From: Nitrospirota bacterium
GTDB lineage: Bacteria; Nitrospinota_A; UBA7883; JACRGQ01
DNA: 10,672 bases
Assembly: GCA_024275775.1 (NCBI GenBank)
Contig: JAJRYM010000027.1
Coordinates: 1 to 10,672 of the forward strand
Direction of reading: 5' to 3'
The notes under the pieces were generated by a model that was given only the letters and a program-made list of their open reading frames with translations, was not told the origin of the DNA and searched no databases. The first letter of the stretch is position 1. Each line of letters starts with the position of its first letter. The position numbers and the translations under genes were made by a program. Positions 1 through 5,995 of this stretch are shown piece by piece.

Positions 1-1199
1 ATTCTGACAATACATTTCCCGCACGAACCGTTTTTATGGCAGTAACTTGTGATAGCGGTTCCGGAGTCATGGACGGCGTCCAGCAGGCAACTGCCTGTGG
101 AAACGTGAATTTTCCTGCGGTGGGGCATGATTGTAACTTCCTCGGATCCTTCGAAAGCGGTGTTGAGCCGCTCAAAATATTCCATCTCCCTTTCAACGGC
201 GCTTCCGAGCGCGGCGATATTTTCACTTTTTGAATTCAAAGGTATTTCACACCCGCTTCCGAGGATAAACCGTTCATAGGGGCGGGTGGCCGTCAGCAGG
301 GAGGATGCTTCGCGGAGAATATCGTTCTGTTTGCCTTCAAGGAAAAGAACCGGTTTTATGTTTCCGTTAATCACGGTGGAACCGGAATATTTCATAGCAG
401 TTTCTATCGGCACCATATAATCAACGGTGGTTACGTCTGCGGTTACGGAATTGAGAATGAGGGAATTCGTCTGCGCGGGGCCCGCCACGGAATACCACGT
501 TATAAGGGAAGGATTCTTTTTTCTGGCCGAGGCGAGGAGTTTTCTCAGAAGGGGCAGTTCAAACTCCCTGAAAATCTTTTTCGGCAGAACGGAAGGCGAG
601 GCCGACGGGTCGAAAATCAGTATGCCGTCCGCCCCTTCCATTATGAGAGCGTCGATGAACGTTTCCGCAACTCTCGTGCAGAAGTCCAGTATTTTCCTAA
701 AACGTTCCGGTTCGTCCACAATCATGTAGAGCATTTTTTCTATATCCATAATTCTGGAAGCGAGCGTTATGGGGCCGGTAGCCTGCGCCAGAACCGGAAC
801 CCCTTTTTCTCCGAGCGATGCTTTCATCATTCGGACGGCTTTCAGCATTTCCGGCATGCGGCCGTCCCTGCGGGGGTCAGGTACGGTTAACGACGCCAGG
901 TCCTTGAATTCACGGATTACCGTTTTATTGATGTGTGGGTAATTATGTTCGGGGTAAGAGAGTTCGCAACCGACCGCCTCGGCTTCCACGCAAAGATCGG
1001 CCATGGCGAAAACCGCGTCGTGCCCTATTTTTTTCTGCGCTTCAATCTGGCATTCGGCCAGCGCCTTTCCCGACTGGGCGTACTCTCTTGAAGATATTCC
1101 GGCCATGGTCGCCGTTACTCCGACGAGTTCGGGTATGACCGGAGGCCTGTCCTTCTTCTGGAAATGAATTACCGAGCGAATTCTTTCTATAGGTTTCAA
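1..1199 (-). CDS. UroD/MtaA-family corrinoid methyltransferase fused to a [2Fe-2S] domain (partial, C-terminus off the left edge)
   Basis: The reading frame is open from a TTG at 1199-1197, after an in-frame TAG, to the window edge (399 codons). Its opening residues, KPIERIRSVIHFQKKDRPPV, are typical of UroD-family methyltransferases, which move methyl groups between a corrinoid protein and a substrate or coenzyme. Other family landmarks are ATGPITLASR, the NGNIKPVLFLEG stretch and GSGCEIP (Cys317). The usual HxC zinc-ligand site appears to read W235-Y-S237, so two zinc ligands seem missing. From about residue 355 the frame enters a new domain (VTIMPHRRKIH, then C387-x5-C393-x2-C396) that matches the N-terminal [2Fe-2S] domain of ASKHA (DUF4445/RACo-type) corrinoid-activating proteins. 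Whether the ASKHA ATPase part follows lies outside the window. The corrinoid protein gene ends 19 nt upstream, so the two are probably co-transcribed. Substrate unknown. The ribosome site before the TTG is weak, so the exact start is less certain than the family. Confidence 0.85.
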   Translation of the reverse strand, partial: MKPIERIRSVIHFQKKDRPPVIPELVGVTATMAGISSREYAQSGKALAECQIEAQKKIGHDAVFAMADLCVEAEAVGCELSYPEHNYPHINKTVIREFKDLASLTVPDPRRDGRMPEMLKAVRMMKASLGEKGVPVLAQATGPITLASRIMDIEKMLYMIVDEPERFRKILDFCTRVAETFIDALIMEGADGILIFDPSASPSVLPKKIFREFELPLLRKLLASARKKNPSLITWYSVAGPAQTNSLILNSVTADVTTVDYMVPIETAMKYSGSTVINGNIKPVLFLEGKQNDILREASSLLTATRPYERFILGSGCEIPLNSKSENIAALGSAVEREMEYFERLNTAFEGSEEVTIMPHRRKIHVSTGSCLLDAVHDSGTAITSYCHKNGSCGKCIVR

Positions 1200-1218
1200 T
1201 GGTCGCTACCCGGATGAA

Positions 1219-1890
1219 TCAGGAAGAGTTGCAGAAATAGTCAAGTCCGTCAAAAGCGTCGTATGCCAAATAGTCGAGATTCAGCGTCTCCAGACAGCTT
1301 TGCTGAACGGCCGACCCTCCGCCCACCAGCTTTATATGGCCGTATCCTTTTTCTTCCAGAATCGTTTTTATGTTTTTAATCGCGGGCAGGCAAACCGTAA
1401 TAAGGCTTGAGACGCCTATGAAATCGGCTTTTTCCTTTATGGCAGCTTTAACGAAAGTATCGACCGGCACATCCTTGCCCAAATTTACCACGCGGAAATT
1501 GTTGAACCGGCAAAGGGTGGAGACGATATGTTTGCCGAGGTCGTGAACGTCGCCCTCTATTGTGCCGATAACAATCGTTTTTTCCGGTTGCCCTCCATTG
1601 TTGCCGTTATTGCCGGCATTGTTCGCGACGAGCGTATCCATAGTATCTTTCAGCTTTGAAGCTACGCATTCATCAACGACTTCGGCCATGGCGCGGCTTG
1701 CGAGGAGAACGTCGAGAAGCTGGAAATTTTCCACCGTGCATTTGTCGCGCAGAACACGAAGCCCTTCCGAAGCGGCGCCGATGATATCTTTAGTGGAATA
1801 CGAATCTTGCAAAAGCTTATCCGCCCGGTTGACCGCTTTCTGGTTCTCACCCTTTTGAATCAGAAGGGCCAGTTCCTGCAAGGGGTTCAT
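1219..1890 (-). CDS. Cobalamin-binding corrinoid protein (MtaC/MtbC-type methyltransferase partner)
   Basis: A 223-aa cytoplasmic corrinoid protein that carries the methyl group on cobalt between two methyltransferases. Residues 1-85 form the helical B12-binding-2 (cap) domain. A flexible Asn/Gly linker (about 89-100, AGNNGNNGG) leads to a Rossmann-like B12-binding domain. This has the full signature: G113-D-V-H116-D-L-G119, with His116 as lower axial cobalt ligand, then SSL at 161-163 and VGGG at 189-192. Length and domain order match MtaC, MtbC and MttC proteins and the corrinoid proteins of O-demethylases. The ATG is preceded by a good Shine-Dalgarno (AGGAG, 5 nt away). The UroD-family methyltransferase gene follows after about 19 nt, and the broken NtrC-type regulator ends 63 nt upstream. 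The sequence does not say which methylated substrate is used; methanol, methylamines, betaines and methoxy-aromatics are all possible for this family. Confidence 0.93.
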   Translation of the reverse strand: MNPLQELALLIQKGENQKAVNRADKLLQDSYSTKDIIGAASEGLRVLRDKCTVENFQLLDVLLASRAMAEVVDECVASKLKDTMDTLVANNAGNNGNNGGQPEKTIVIGTIEGDVHDLGKHIVSTLCRFNNFRVVNLGKDVPVDTFVKAAIKEKADFIGVSSLITVCLPAIKNIKTILEEKGYGHIKLVGGGSAVQQSCLETLNLDYLAYDAFDGLDYFCNSS

Positions 1891-1953
1891 AATTACTCCT
1901 GCTACTCCATCTTTATCCGATGATGCGTGAAGCCGGCTTTCCAGTTGCGAATC

Positions 1954-2544
1954 TCAAGCCGGCCGTATTTCGTATTTTCTTATTTTCCTGTCGAGCCTGG
2001 GGCGGCTTATGCCGAGTATTTCACAAGTTTTTCCCTTGTGCCATTTCGTATGTTTAAGGGTGTTATGAATCTGTTCCTTTTCCATTTCGTTTATTGATTT
2101 AGGCCGGAAAGAGTCGACCTGATAAAGCGGCAACTCGTCTTCGCCATCGGTTTCCGCAACTATCGATGTCTGGAGCGGGCTTTTTCCCTCCTTGTCGGCC
2201 ACCGCCAGAAAGTCTTCCACGGTAAGCCTTTCGTTCTGCGACATGGCCGCCGCGTGGGTGATTGTATTTTCAAGTTCGCGGACGTTCCCCGGCCATGGGC
2301 GGGAAACCAGATAATCAATAGCGGCTTTTGAAATATATTTGATGTTTCTGTTTATTTCCCGGTTAGTGTTGGCCAGAAAATAAAGCGCCAGTTCGGGTAT
2401 GTCTTCACTTCTATCCCTTAACGGCGGGATACTGATAGTGATTACCTTCAGCCGGTAGAAGAGATCTTCCCGGAATTTGCCTTCCTTTACAAGCTGTTCG
2501 AGATTGAGATTAGTGGCCGATATTATTCTGCAGTCGGCCCTGAG
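1954..2544 (-). pseudogene. C-terminal part of a frameshifted NtrC-family sigma-54 activator
   Basis: This is the second piece of the regulator whose first piece lies at 2523-3377. It resumes in the shifted frame at the AAA+ core (RADCRIISATN), then KFREDLFYRL with the arginine-finger region and the PPLRDRSEDI segment, and ends the AAA+ domain with RPWPGNVRELENT. A Fis-type helix-turn-helix (HTH_8) forms the C-terminus: about 40 residues from NEMEKEQIHNTLKHT through the recognition helix GISRPRLDRKIRKY. No ATG, GTG or TTG occurs in this frame between the shift and 2244, so the piece would not be translated as a functional unit by itself; only 2244-1954 (96 aa) has its own start. If one base is restored near 2541-2546, the whole gene is 474 aa with standard NtrC architecture. 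Confidence 0.85.
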
Positions 2545-3377
2545 CTTTCCTTGCCGCCCACCATTTCAAATTCGCGCTCCTGCAGAACCCGCAAAAGCTT
2601 AGCCTGAAGATTTACGCTCATTTCGCTTATTTCGTCAAGAAATATGGTGCCGTTTCTTGCGAGGGAAAATTTGCCTTCCTTGGTATTAATAGCGCCGGTG
2701 AAGGAACCCTTAACGTGCCCGAAAAGCTCCGATTCCAGCAGGGTGTCCACAATGGCCGAACAGTTAACCGAGATGAAAGGCGCGTTTTTATCCCGGCTGT
2801 TCTGATGAGTCGCTCTGGCGACCAGTTCCTTGCCGGTGCCGCTTTCACCGGTTATGTGCACCGTGGCTTTACTCATTGAGACCATGCCGACCGTCTTGAA
2901 CAGTTCTTTCATGATAGGGCTCTTGCCTATGAAATGGAATGCGTTGAAGTTGTATTCCGGCACCCCTATGAACTTGCTGGTCGGGTCCTGTATGTTAGAG
3001 AAAAAGTGAAACCCTTTCTTTATGGCGTTGTCCAGCTCCTGAATATCGATAGGCTTGTGAATATATTCGCCCACCCCGCTTTGAACGGCTTTGATGGTGG
3101 AGTCCATGTCCGGATAAGCCGTTACCATTATCGAGTAATAGCTGTCGCCCCGTTTCCGGATTTCCTTCAGAACATCTATTCCGTTCGCGTCCGGAAGTTT
3201 GATATCCAGAATTACGATTCCCGACGGGAGACCATCGAGCGCGCGCAACCCTTCCGATGCGGAATAGGCGGTAGTCACCTCGCATCCGTGATGTTCGAAA
3301 TGCAGTTTCAGAGTTTTGCATATTGATTGATCGTCATCGATAATCAGTATTTTTCCGTTGTTCAACGCACTTACCAC
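2523..3377 (-). CDS. NtrC-family response regulator, N-terminal part (receiver + AAA+), cut short by a frameshift
   Basis: A 284-aa reading frame from GTG at 3377. The receiver domain (about 9-120) has the acidic pocket D14-D16, phospho-acceptor D58 (VILDIKLPD), T86 (VTAYPD) and K108 (YIHKPID). The sigma-54 interaction AAA+ domain begins about residue 147. It has Walker A G177-ESGTGK183-E, the sigma-54 contact loop GSFTGA (224-229, a GAFTGA variant) and Walker B GTIFLDE (243-249). After EREFEMVGGKES the frame diverges and ends in four non-family residues and a TAA. The expected continuation (RADCRIISATN) is intact one frame over. As written, the protein lacks the arginine finger, the end of the AAA+ domain and the DNA-binding helix-turn-helix, so it should not activate transcription. 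The cognate kinase is probably the one encoded upstream at 3662-5419. A single missing base could be a true mutation or a sequence error. Confidence 0.9.
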   Translation of the reverse strand: MVSALNNGKILIIDDDQSICKTLKLHFEHHGCEVTTAYSASEGLRALDGLPSGIVILDIKLPDANGIDVLKEIRKRGDSYYSIMVTAYPDMDSTIKAVQSGVGEYIHKPIDIQELDNAIKKGFHFFSNIQDPTSKFIGVPEYNFNAFHFIGKSPIMKELFKTVGMVSMSKATVHITGESGTGKELVARATHQNSRDKNAPFISVNCSAIVDTLLESELFGHVKGSFTGAINTKEGKFSLARNGTIFLDEISEMSVNLQAKLLRVLQEREFEMVGGKESSGPTAE

Positions 3378-3432
3378 TTTCTCATTTCAAATTCCGGACA
3401 ATAGTTTGATGCGCCTATGCCCACTCCAGGTT

Positions 3433-3458
3433 TTCAGGCGCTTTTAAACCGGCCTGAA
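3433..3458. repeat. 7-bp inverted repeat in the gap between the 41-aa ORF and the response regulator
   Basis: TTCAGGC at 3433-3439 is mirrored by GCCTGAA at 3452-3458, with a 12-nt A/T-rich loop. It starts a few bases after the stop codon of the small membrane protein. No run of T follows it on either strand, so it does not look like an intrinsic terminator. It could be an mRNA stem that separates the expression of the small ORF from that of the regulator, or a binding site. Confidence 0.35.
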
Positions 3459-3461
3459 GCA

Positions 3462-3587
3462 TTAATGGGCCAAAACCCACCATAAAATAAGTATTATGAC
3501 GCAAACATTTACGGCTATGCCAAAATGGATTGCCCAGTCCAGTATCGTAAACTTCTTCTTTTCTGTATCTTTTTTATGTTCTTCCAA
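3462..3587 (-). CDS. Small single-helix membrane protein (41 aa), function unknown
   Basis: An unrecognised small ORF. A TTG at 3587-3585 is preceded by a purine-rich ribosome site (GGAAGGTAGG, about 8 nt away), and the frame closes at TAA 3464-3462. The first 13 residues are charged and lysine-rich (MEEHKKDTEKKKF). Residues about 15-40 form one hydrophobic helix (ILDWAIHFGIAV, then NVCVIILILWWVLAH). By the positive-inside rule the lysine-rich N-terminus should stay in the cytoplasm. It lies between the sensor kinase (74 nt upstream) and the response regulator (84 nt downstream), all on the same strand. A role as an accessory or modulator of the kinase is suggested by position only. The coding call rests on start context, composition and fit in the gap; no homologue was identified by eye. 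Confidence 0.6.
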   Translation of the reverse strand: MEEHKKDTEKKKFTILDWAIHFGIAVNVCVIILILWWVLAH

Positions 3588-3661
3588 TATATTAGCCTAC
3601 CTTCCTATTAGTTGAATATAACATAGTAACGAAATGGAGAAGTAATGAAATGAAAAACGGT

Positions 3662-5419
3662 TTATTTTTTCTTGTGCGACATTTTCAGCCTTATTGACAC
3701 TTTTGTCCCTTTTCCCTGGTAGCTTTCCACTGCAATTCTACCATCGTGCCTTTCTATAATCCCTTTGCTTACCGCCAGACCCAAGCCGTAGCCTTTATGC
3801 CCCTTTTTGGTTGTAAAGAAGGGGTCGAAAATACTTTCAAGCTCCTTTTTGGAAATTCCGATGCCGCTATCTTCGATAGTGCATATTCCCCAAATCCTGT
3901 TTTTTTCAATGGTTATGCTGATTTTGCCGGCTTCACCGCTTGCGTGAATGGCATTGAGGCAGATATTCAGAATAACGATATTCAGCAGTTTAGGTTCGCC
4001 GTACAGAATTACCTCTTCCTCAGGCGGGGTGAATTGAATGGCGACGTTCTTTTTATTGCTCATGTAGTCCAGCATGGCAACGGATGACTGGACTATCCGG
4101 GAAAGGTCAACCGGTTCAAGTTTTATCTTATCGGACAGGGTGTAATATCGGAGATGCTGGATAAGGCTTTCGAAACCGGATAAATGATGCCGGATTTTCT
4201 TTATCATTGTAATCGTCAGCTTGTTGCCGTTTACTTCCTTGTCCAGTTTGTCTATTTCCCTGCCGAATTCGCCTAGGGGGTTAAACATCATTTCCTCAAA
4301 ACTATCGATAAGTTTTGCTATGGATTCCGCTTTTTCCCTGTTGACGACATCGGCCTGGTGCGCTTTCTGGGCTTTCATTATCCGGCGAAACGCCACCACC
4401 CCAAGAATAACTACCAGAACCGCCAGCGTAAAAGCGTACCATCCGACAACCTTTCTGAATTCCAAAAGCGACTGAAAAGTCTCCGATGGTTCCTGTCTTG
4501 TGAATATCACCCATTGCTTTTTGCCGAAACTGTCCGGGTGCAACCCTTTTTGGGACAGATTAATAGGAGCAAAACCGACCAGAGAGCCGGTTGCGCCGTG
4601 GGCGTCATCCTCCACAACCGACCACCCGGAGCCGGAGAAAATCTTTTTCTGGAGATTCCCGCTTATACTATGGCTTTTGGGCGGGAAAATGGGGCAGACC
4701 AGAATTTCTCCGGTGGAAATTACAAGGTTGGCGTGGCCGGTTTCCCCTATCTCTATTTTCTTGACGATATCAAACAGCTGATCCACCACGTATCTGGCCA
4801 CGATAAATCCAATATTTTTACCGGATTCGTCTTTCACCGGCGCATATATTTCAATATAGGAATAGTTTTCCCCTTTAGGCGGTATTTGTACGTCCGAAAC
4901 ATACTTGGTATTGGCGCTGGCGTATTTCTCGAGCGACCACGCCTTGCCGGGGTCGATGCGCGGATAGATTATGTCGCTACTGAAAAGCACCTCCCCGTTT
5001 GTGTTGTAAATCTTGAAAACGATGCCTTTATTCGCCATCTCCGGTTCGATAATTCTTTTGAAATACTTTATTTCTGTTTTGGCCGTTTCCGGCGAGGAAA
5101 GAATGCTGTAAACGCTTGGGAGAAGAGTCAGGCGATCTATGGTCTCAAGCCTTGATTTCAATACCGTCTGCACCTGAAAAGCGGTGAAAGTTGCGACCTC
5201 CTGAAAATATCTGCCTTTTAAAGATAAAAGTTCTTTCCTGCTTTTTTCATATATGGCCACAAGCCCCAAAAGGCCCGGAAGCAGGCCGACGACCAGCAGA
5301 AAAGAGATTATCAAAAGCTTGAACCTGGCAAGACTCGAAACCGATTCACTGATTTTCAAAAAAATACCTATCCGCCGATATACCCTAAAACGAAAATCTC
5401 CCTCTCTAAAAATGACCAA
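3662..5419 (-). CDS. Membrane sensor histidine kinase-like protein with a periplasmic Cache-type sensor, no canonical phospho-acceptor His
   Basis: A 585-aa sensor with two membrane helices (about 33-56 and 327-345) flanking a periplasmic domain of about 270 residues. Features such as FKIYNTNGEVLFSSD and EIYAPVKDESGKNIGFIVARY resemble double-Cache ligand-binding domains. The C-terminal ATPase domain is complete: N-box NICLNAIHA (485-493), G1 EDSGIGIS (516-523), F-box FDPFFTTK (531-538) and G2 GYGLGLA (543-549). The dimerisation helix, which in NtrB-like kinases reads HExxNPL, reads EEMMFNPLGEF here (375-385), so Glu stands where the phosphorylated His is expected. A HH pair at 411-412 sits in the next helix. 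The start is uncertain: TTG 5419 has no clear ribosome site, whereas TTG 5359 has GATAGG about 7 nt upstream and gives MKISESVSSLARFK before the first helix. It probably pairs with the regulator at 1954-3377. Confidence 0.88.
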   Translation of the reverse strand: MVIFREGDFRFRVYRRIGIFLKISESVSSLARFKLLIISFLLVVGLLPGLLGLVAIYEKSRKELLSLKGRYFQEVATFTAFQVQTVLKSRLETIDRLTLLPSVYSILSSPETAKTEIKYFKRIIEPEMANKGIVFKIYNTNGEVLFSSDIIYPRIDPGKAWSLEKYASANTKYVSDVQIPPKGENYSYIEIYAPVKDESGKNIGFIVARYVVDQLFDIVKKIEIGETGHANLVISTGEILVCPIFPPKSHSISGNLQKKIFSGSGWSVVEDDAHGATGSLVGFAPINLSQKGLHPDSFGKKQWVIFTRQEPSETFQSLLEFRKVVGWYAFTLAVLVVILGVVAFRRIMKAQKAHQADVVNREKAESIAKLIDSFEEMMFNPLGEFGREIDKLDKEVNGNKLTITMIKKIRHHLSGFESLIQHLRYYTLSDKIKLEPVDLSRIVQSSVAMLDYMSNKKNVAIQFTPPEEEVILYGEPKLLNIVILNICLNAIHASGEAGKISITIEKNRIWGICTIEDSGIGISKKELESIFDPFFTTKKGHKGYGLGLAVSKGIIERHDGRIAVESYQGKGTKVSIRLKMSHKKK

Positions 5420-5568
5420 TTACCATGCCAATAACAATTAATGAAAATTTCGCCGGCTCCGGTAGTTAATTAGCTGAAGATATTCCTGAAGCGCCGATAA
5501 GTTAACGCCGGTTTTATATTTTACCTCCGAAGTTTCATCTTTAGTTAAATTTTACATGATGGATTTTA

Positions 5569-5590
5569 ATGAAATGTTTAAACGTTTCAT
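5569..5590. promoter_or_regulatory. Near-perfect 22-bp palindrome, candidate operator
   Basis: The arms ATGAAA and TTTCAT enclose a GTTTAAAC core, with only one mismatched pair (T5575 against G5584). The second half is followed by CGGG and a run of seven T. It lies about 107 nt upstream of the -35 box of the rightward promoter, a plausible distance for an activator site. No gene is transcribed into it from the left, so a terminator role is unlikely. The binding protein is unknown. Confidence 0.45.
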
Positions 5591-5696
5591 CGGGTTTTTT
5601 TGTAAAATCGGCCGGCCTTTCCCTCTTCGGTTTTCCGCGCGACTTTAATGAAAATGGACAAATCGGTAAAAAAAGCGATTTAGAGCTTTTTTCTCC

Positions 5697-5726
5697 TTGA
5701 CAAGCAAAGCATCCTCTTCCTAGAAT
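5697..5726 (+). promoter_or_regulatory. Sigma-70-type promoter of the cytochrome operon
   Basis: A perfect -35 box TTGACA (5697-5702) is separated by 18 nt from the -10 box TAGAAT (5721-5726, one mismatch from TATAAT). Transcription should begin near 5733, giving a leader of about 100 nt before the first small ORF. The match is the strongest in the divergent region and points towards the bd-like/cytochrome c genes. It suggests housekeeping-sigma transcription rather than sigma-54. Confidence 0.7.
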
Positions 5727-5763
5727 CACTCACGGTACGAATGTTGAATACATAAACGGGGGC

Positions 5764-5790
5764 GGACAAGCCTGTTCATTTGGTTTGTCC
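5764..5790 (+). promoter_or_regulatory. Leader hairpin or operator in the 5' untranslated region
   Basis: GGACAAGCC (5764-5772) pairs with GGTTTGTCC (5782-5790) over nine positions including one G-U, leaving a 9-nt loop. It falls about 30 nt after the predicted transcription start and ends about 30 nt before the ribosome site of the 37-aa ORF. No T-run follows, so it is not an intrinsic terminator. It could be a transcript-stabilising stem or, as DNA, a dyad operator just downstream of the promoter. Confidence 0.45.
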
Positions 5791-5832
5791 ATATTGGTGC
5801 CTAAACATAACCCATTCGAGGGAGGGGAGAGG

Positions 5833-5946
5833 TTGAACAAATTCGTAACAGTTATCGTTTCCTTAGTAGTTTTCGGGGCTGTCTTTTTCTTTCTTGACAA
5901 TGTGTTACAGCACATTCAGGGGCTGGAACTTTTCCCCTCCGAATGA
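5833..5946 (+). CDS. Small single-helix membrane protein (37 aa), candidate CydX-like subunit of the bd-like complex
   Basis: A TTG at 5833 is preceded by an excellent ribosome site (GGAGGGGAGAGG; GGAGG ends 7 nt before the start), and the frame closes at TGA 5944-5946. The product has a short polar start (MNKF), one hydrophobic helix (about 4-21, VTVIVSLVVFGAVFFF) and an amphipathic tail ending in LELFPSE. It is the first gene after the predicted promoter and lies 49 nt before the bd-like oxidase gene. Size and topology resemble CydX/CydS-type small subunits of cytochrome bd oxidases, which are single helices of about 30-40 residues packed against CydA. There is no obvious sequence identity with E. 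coli CydX, so the subunit idea is inference from position and shape. It could equally be an assembly or leader protein. Confidence 0.65.
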   Translation: MNKFVTVIVSLVVFGAVFFFLDNVLQHIQGLELFPSE

Positions 5947-5995
5947 GGAGAGGGAATGGTGTTAGTGAACATGAAAAGAGTGAGGGTGTAACGCA

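Larger units (their letters stand above)
5420..5832. other. Divergent intergenic/regulatory region between the sensor kinase and the cytochrome operon
   Basis: No convincing gene is present on either strand of these 413 bases. The open frames on the minus strand lack ribosome sites and family features. The region is A/T-rich on its left side. It holds three copies of TTAATGAAA (5438-5446, 5566-5574, 5645-5653), a 22-bp palindrome, a sigma-70-like promoter facing right and a leader hairpin; the last three are listed separately. A promoter for the leftward kinase gene must also lie here, but I see no convincing one. Confidence 0.6.

Noticed and set aside
1930..1964. AAGCCGGC repeated in the gap between regulator and corrinoid genes
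   Set aside because: A short G/C-rich direct repeat, one copy spanning the end of the regulator gene, with no stem plus T-run for a terminator; likely chance.
4358..5155. 265-codon plus-strand open frame opposite the sensor kinase
   Set aside because: It is a shadow of the kinase's conserved reading frame; its translation lacks recognisable motifs.
5414..5432. Possible sigma-54 promoter TTGGCATGGTAATTGGT facing the kinase gene
   Set aside because: The -24 half is good, but the nearly invariant GC of the -12 element is GG here, so it is too weak to list, although it would fit the later TTG start at 5359.
5660..5681. AAATCG/CGATTT inverted repeat with an A-rich loop upstream of the -35 box
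   Set aside because: Six A/T-rich pairs around a 10-nt loop are expected by chance in such sequence, and no gene ends here to need a terminator.
5541..5915. Two minus-strand open frames of about 60 codons in the divergent region
   Set aside because: They overlap the promoter, leader hairpin and the 37-aa plus-strand ORF, have no good ribosome sites, and their composition has no protein-like pattern.
5956..5991. 11-codon ORF (MVLVNMKRVRV) with a strong upstream GAGGAGAGGG, just before the bd-like gene
   Set aside because: It is very short and overlaps the ribosome site of the next gene; a leader peptide is possible but nothing else supports it.
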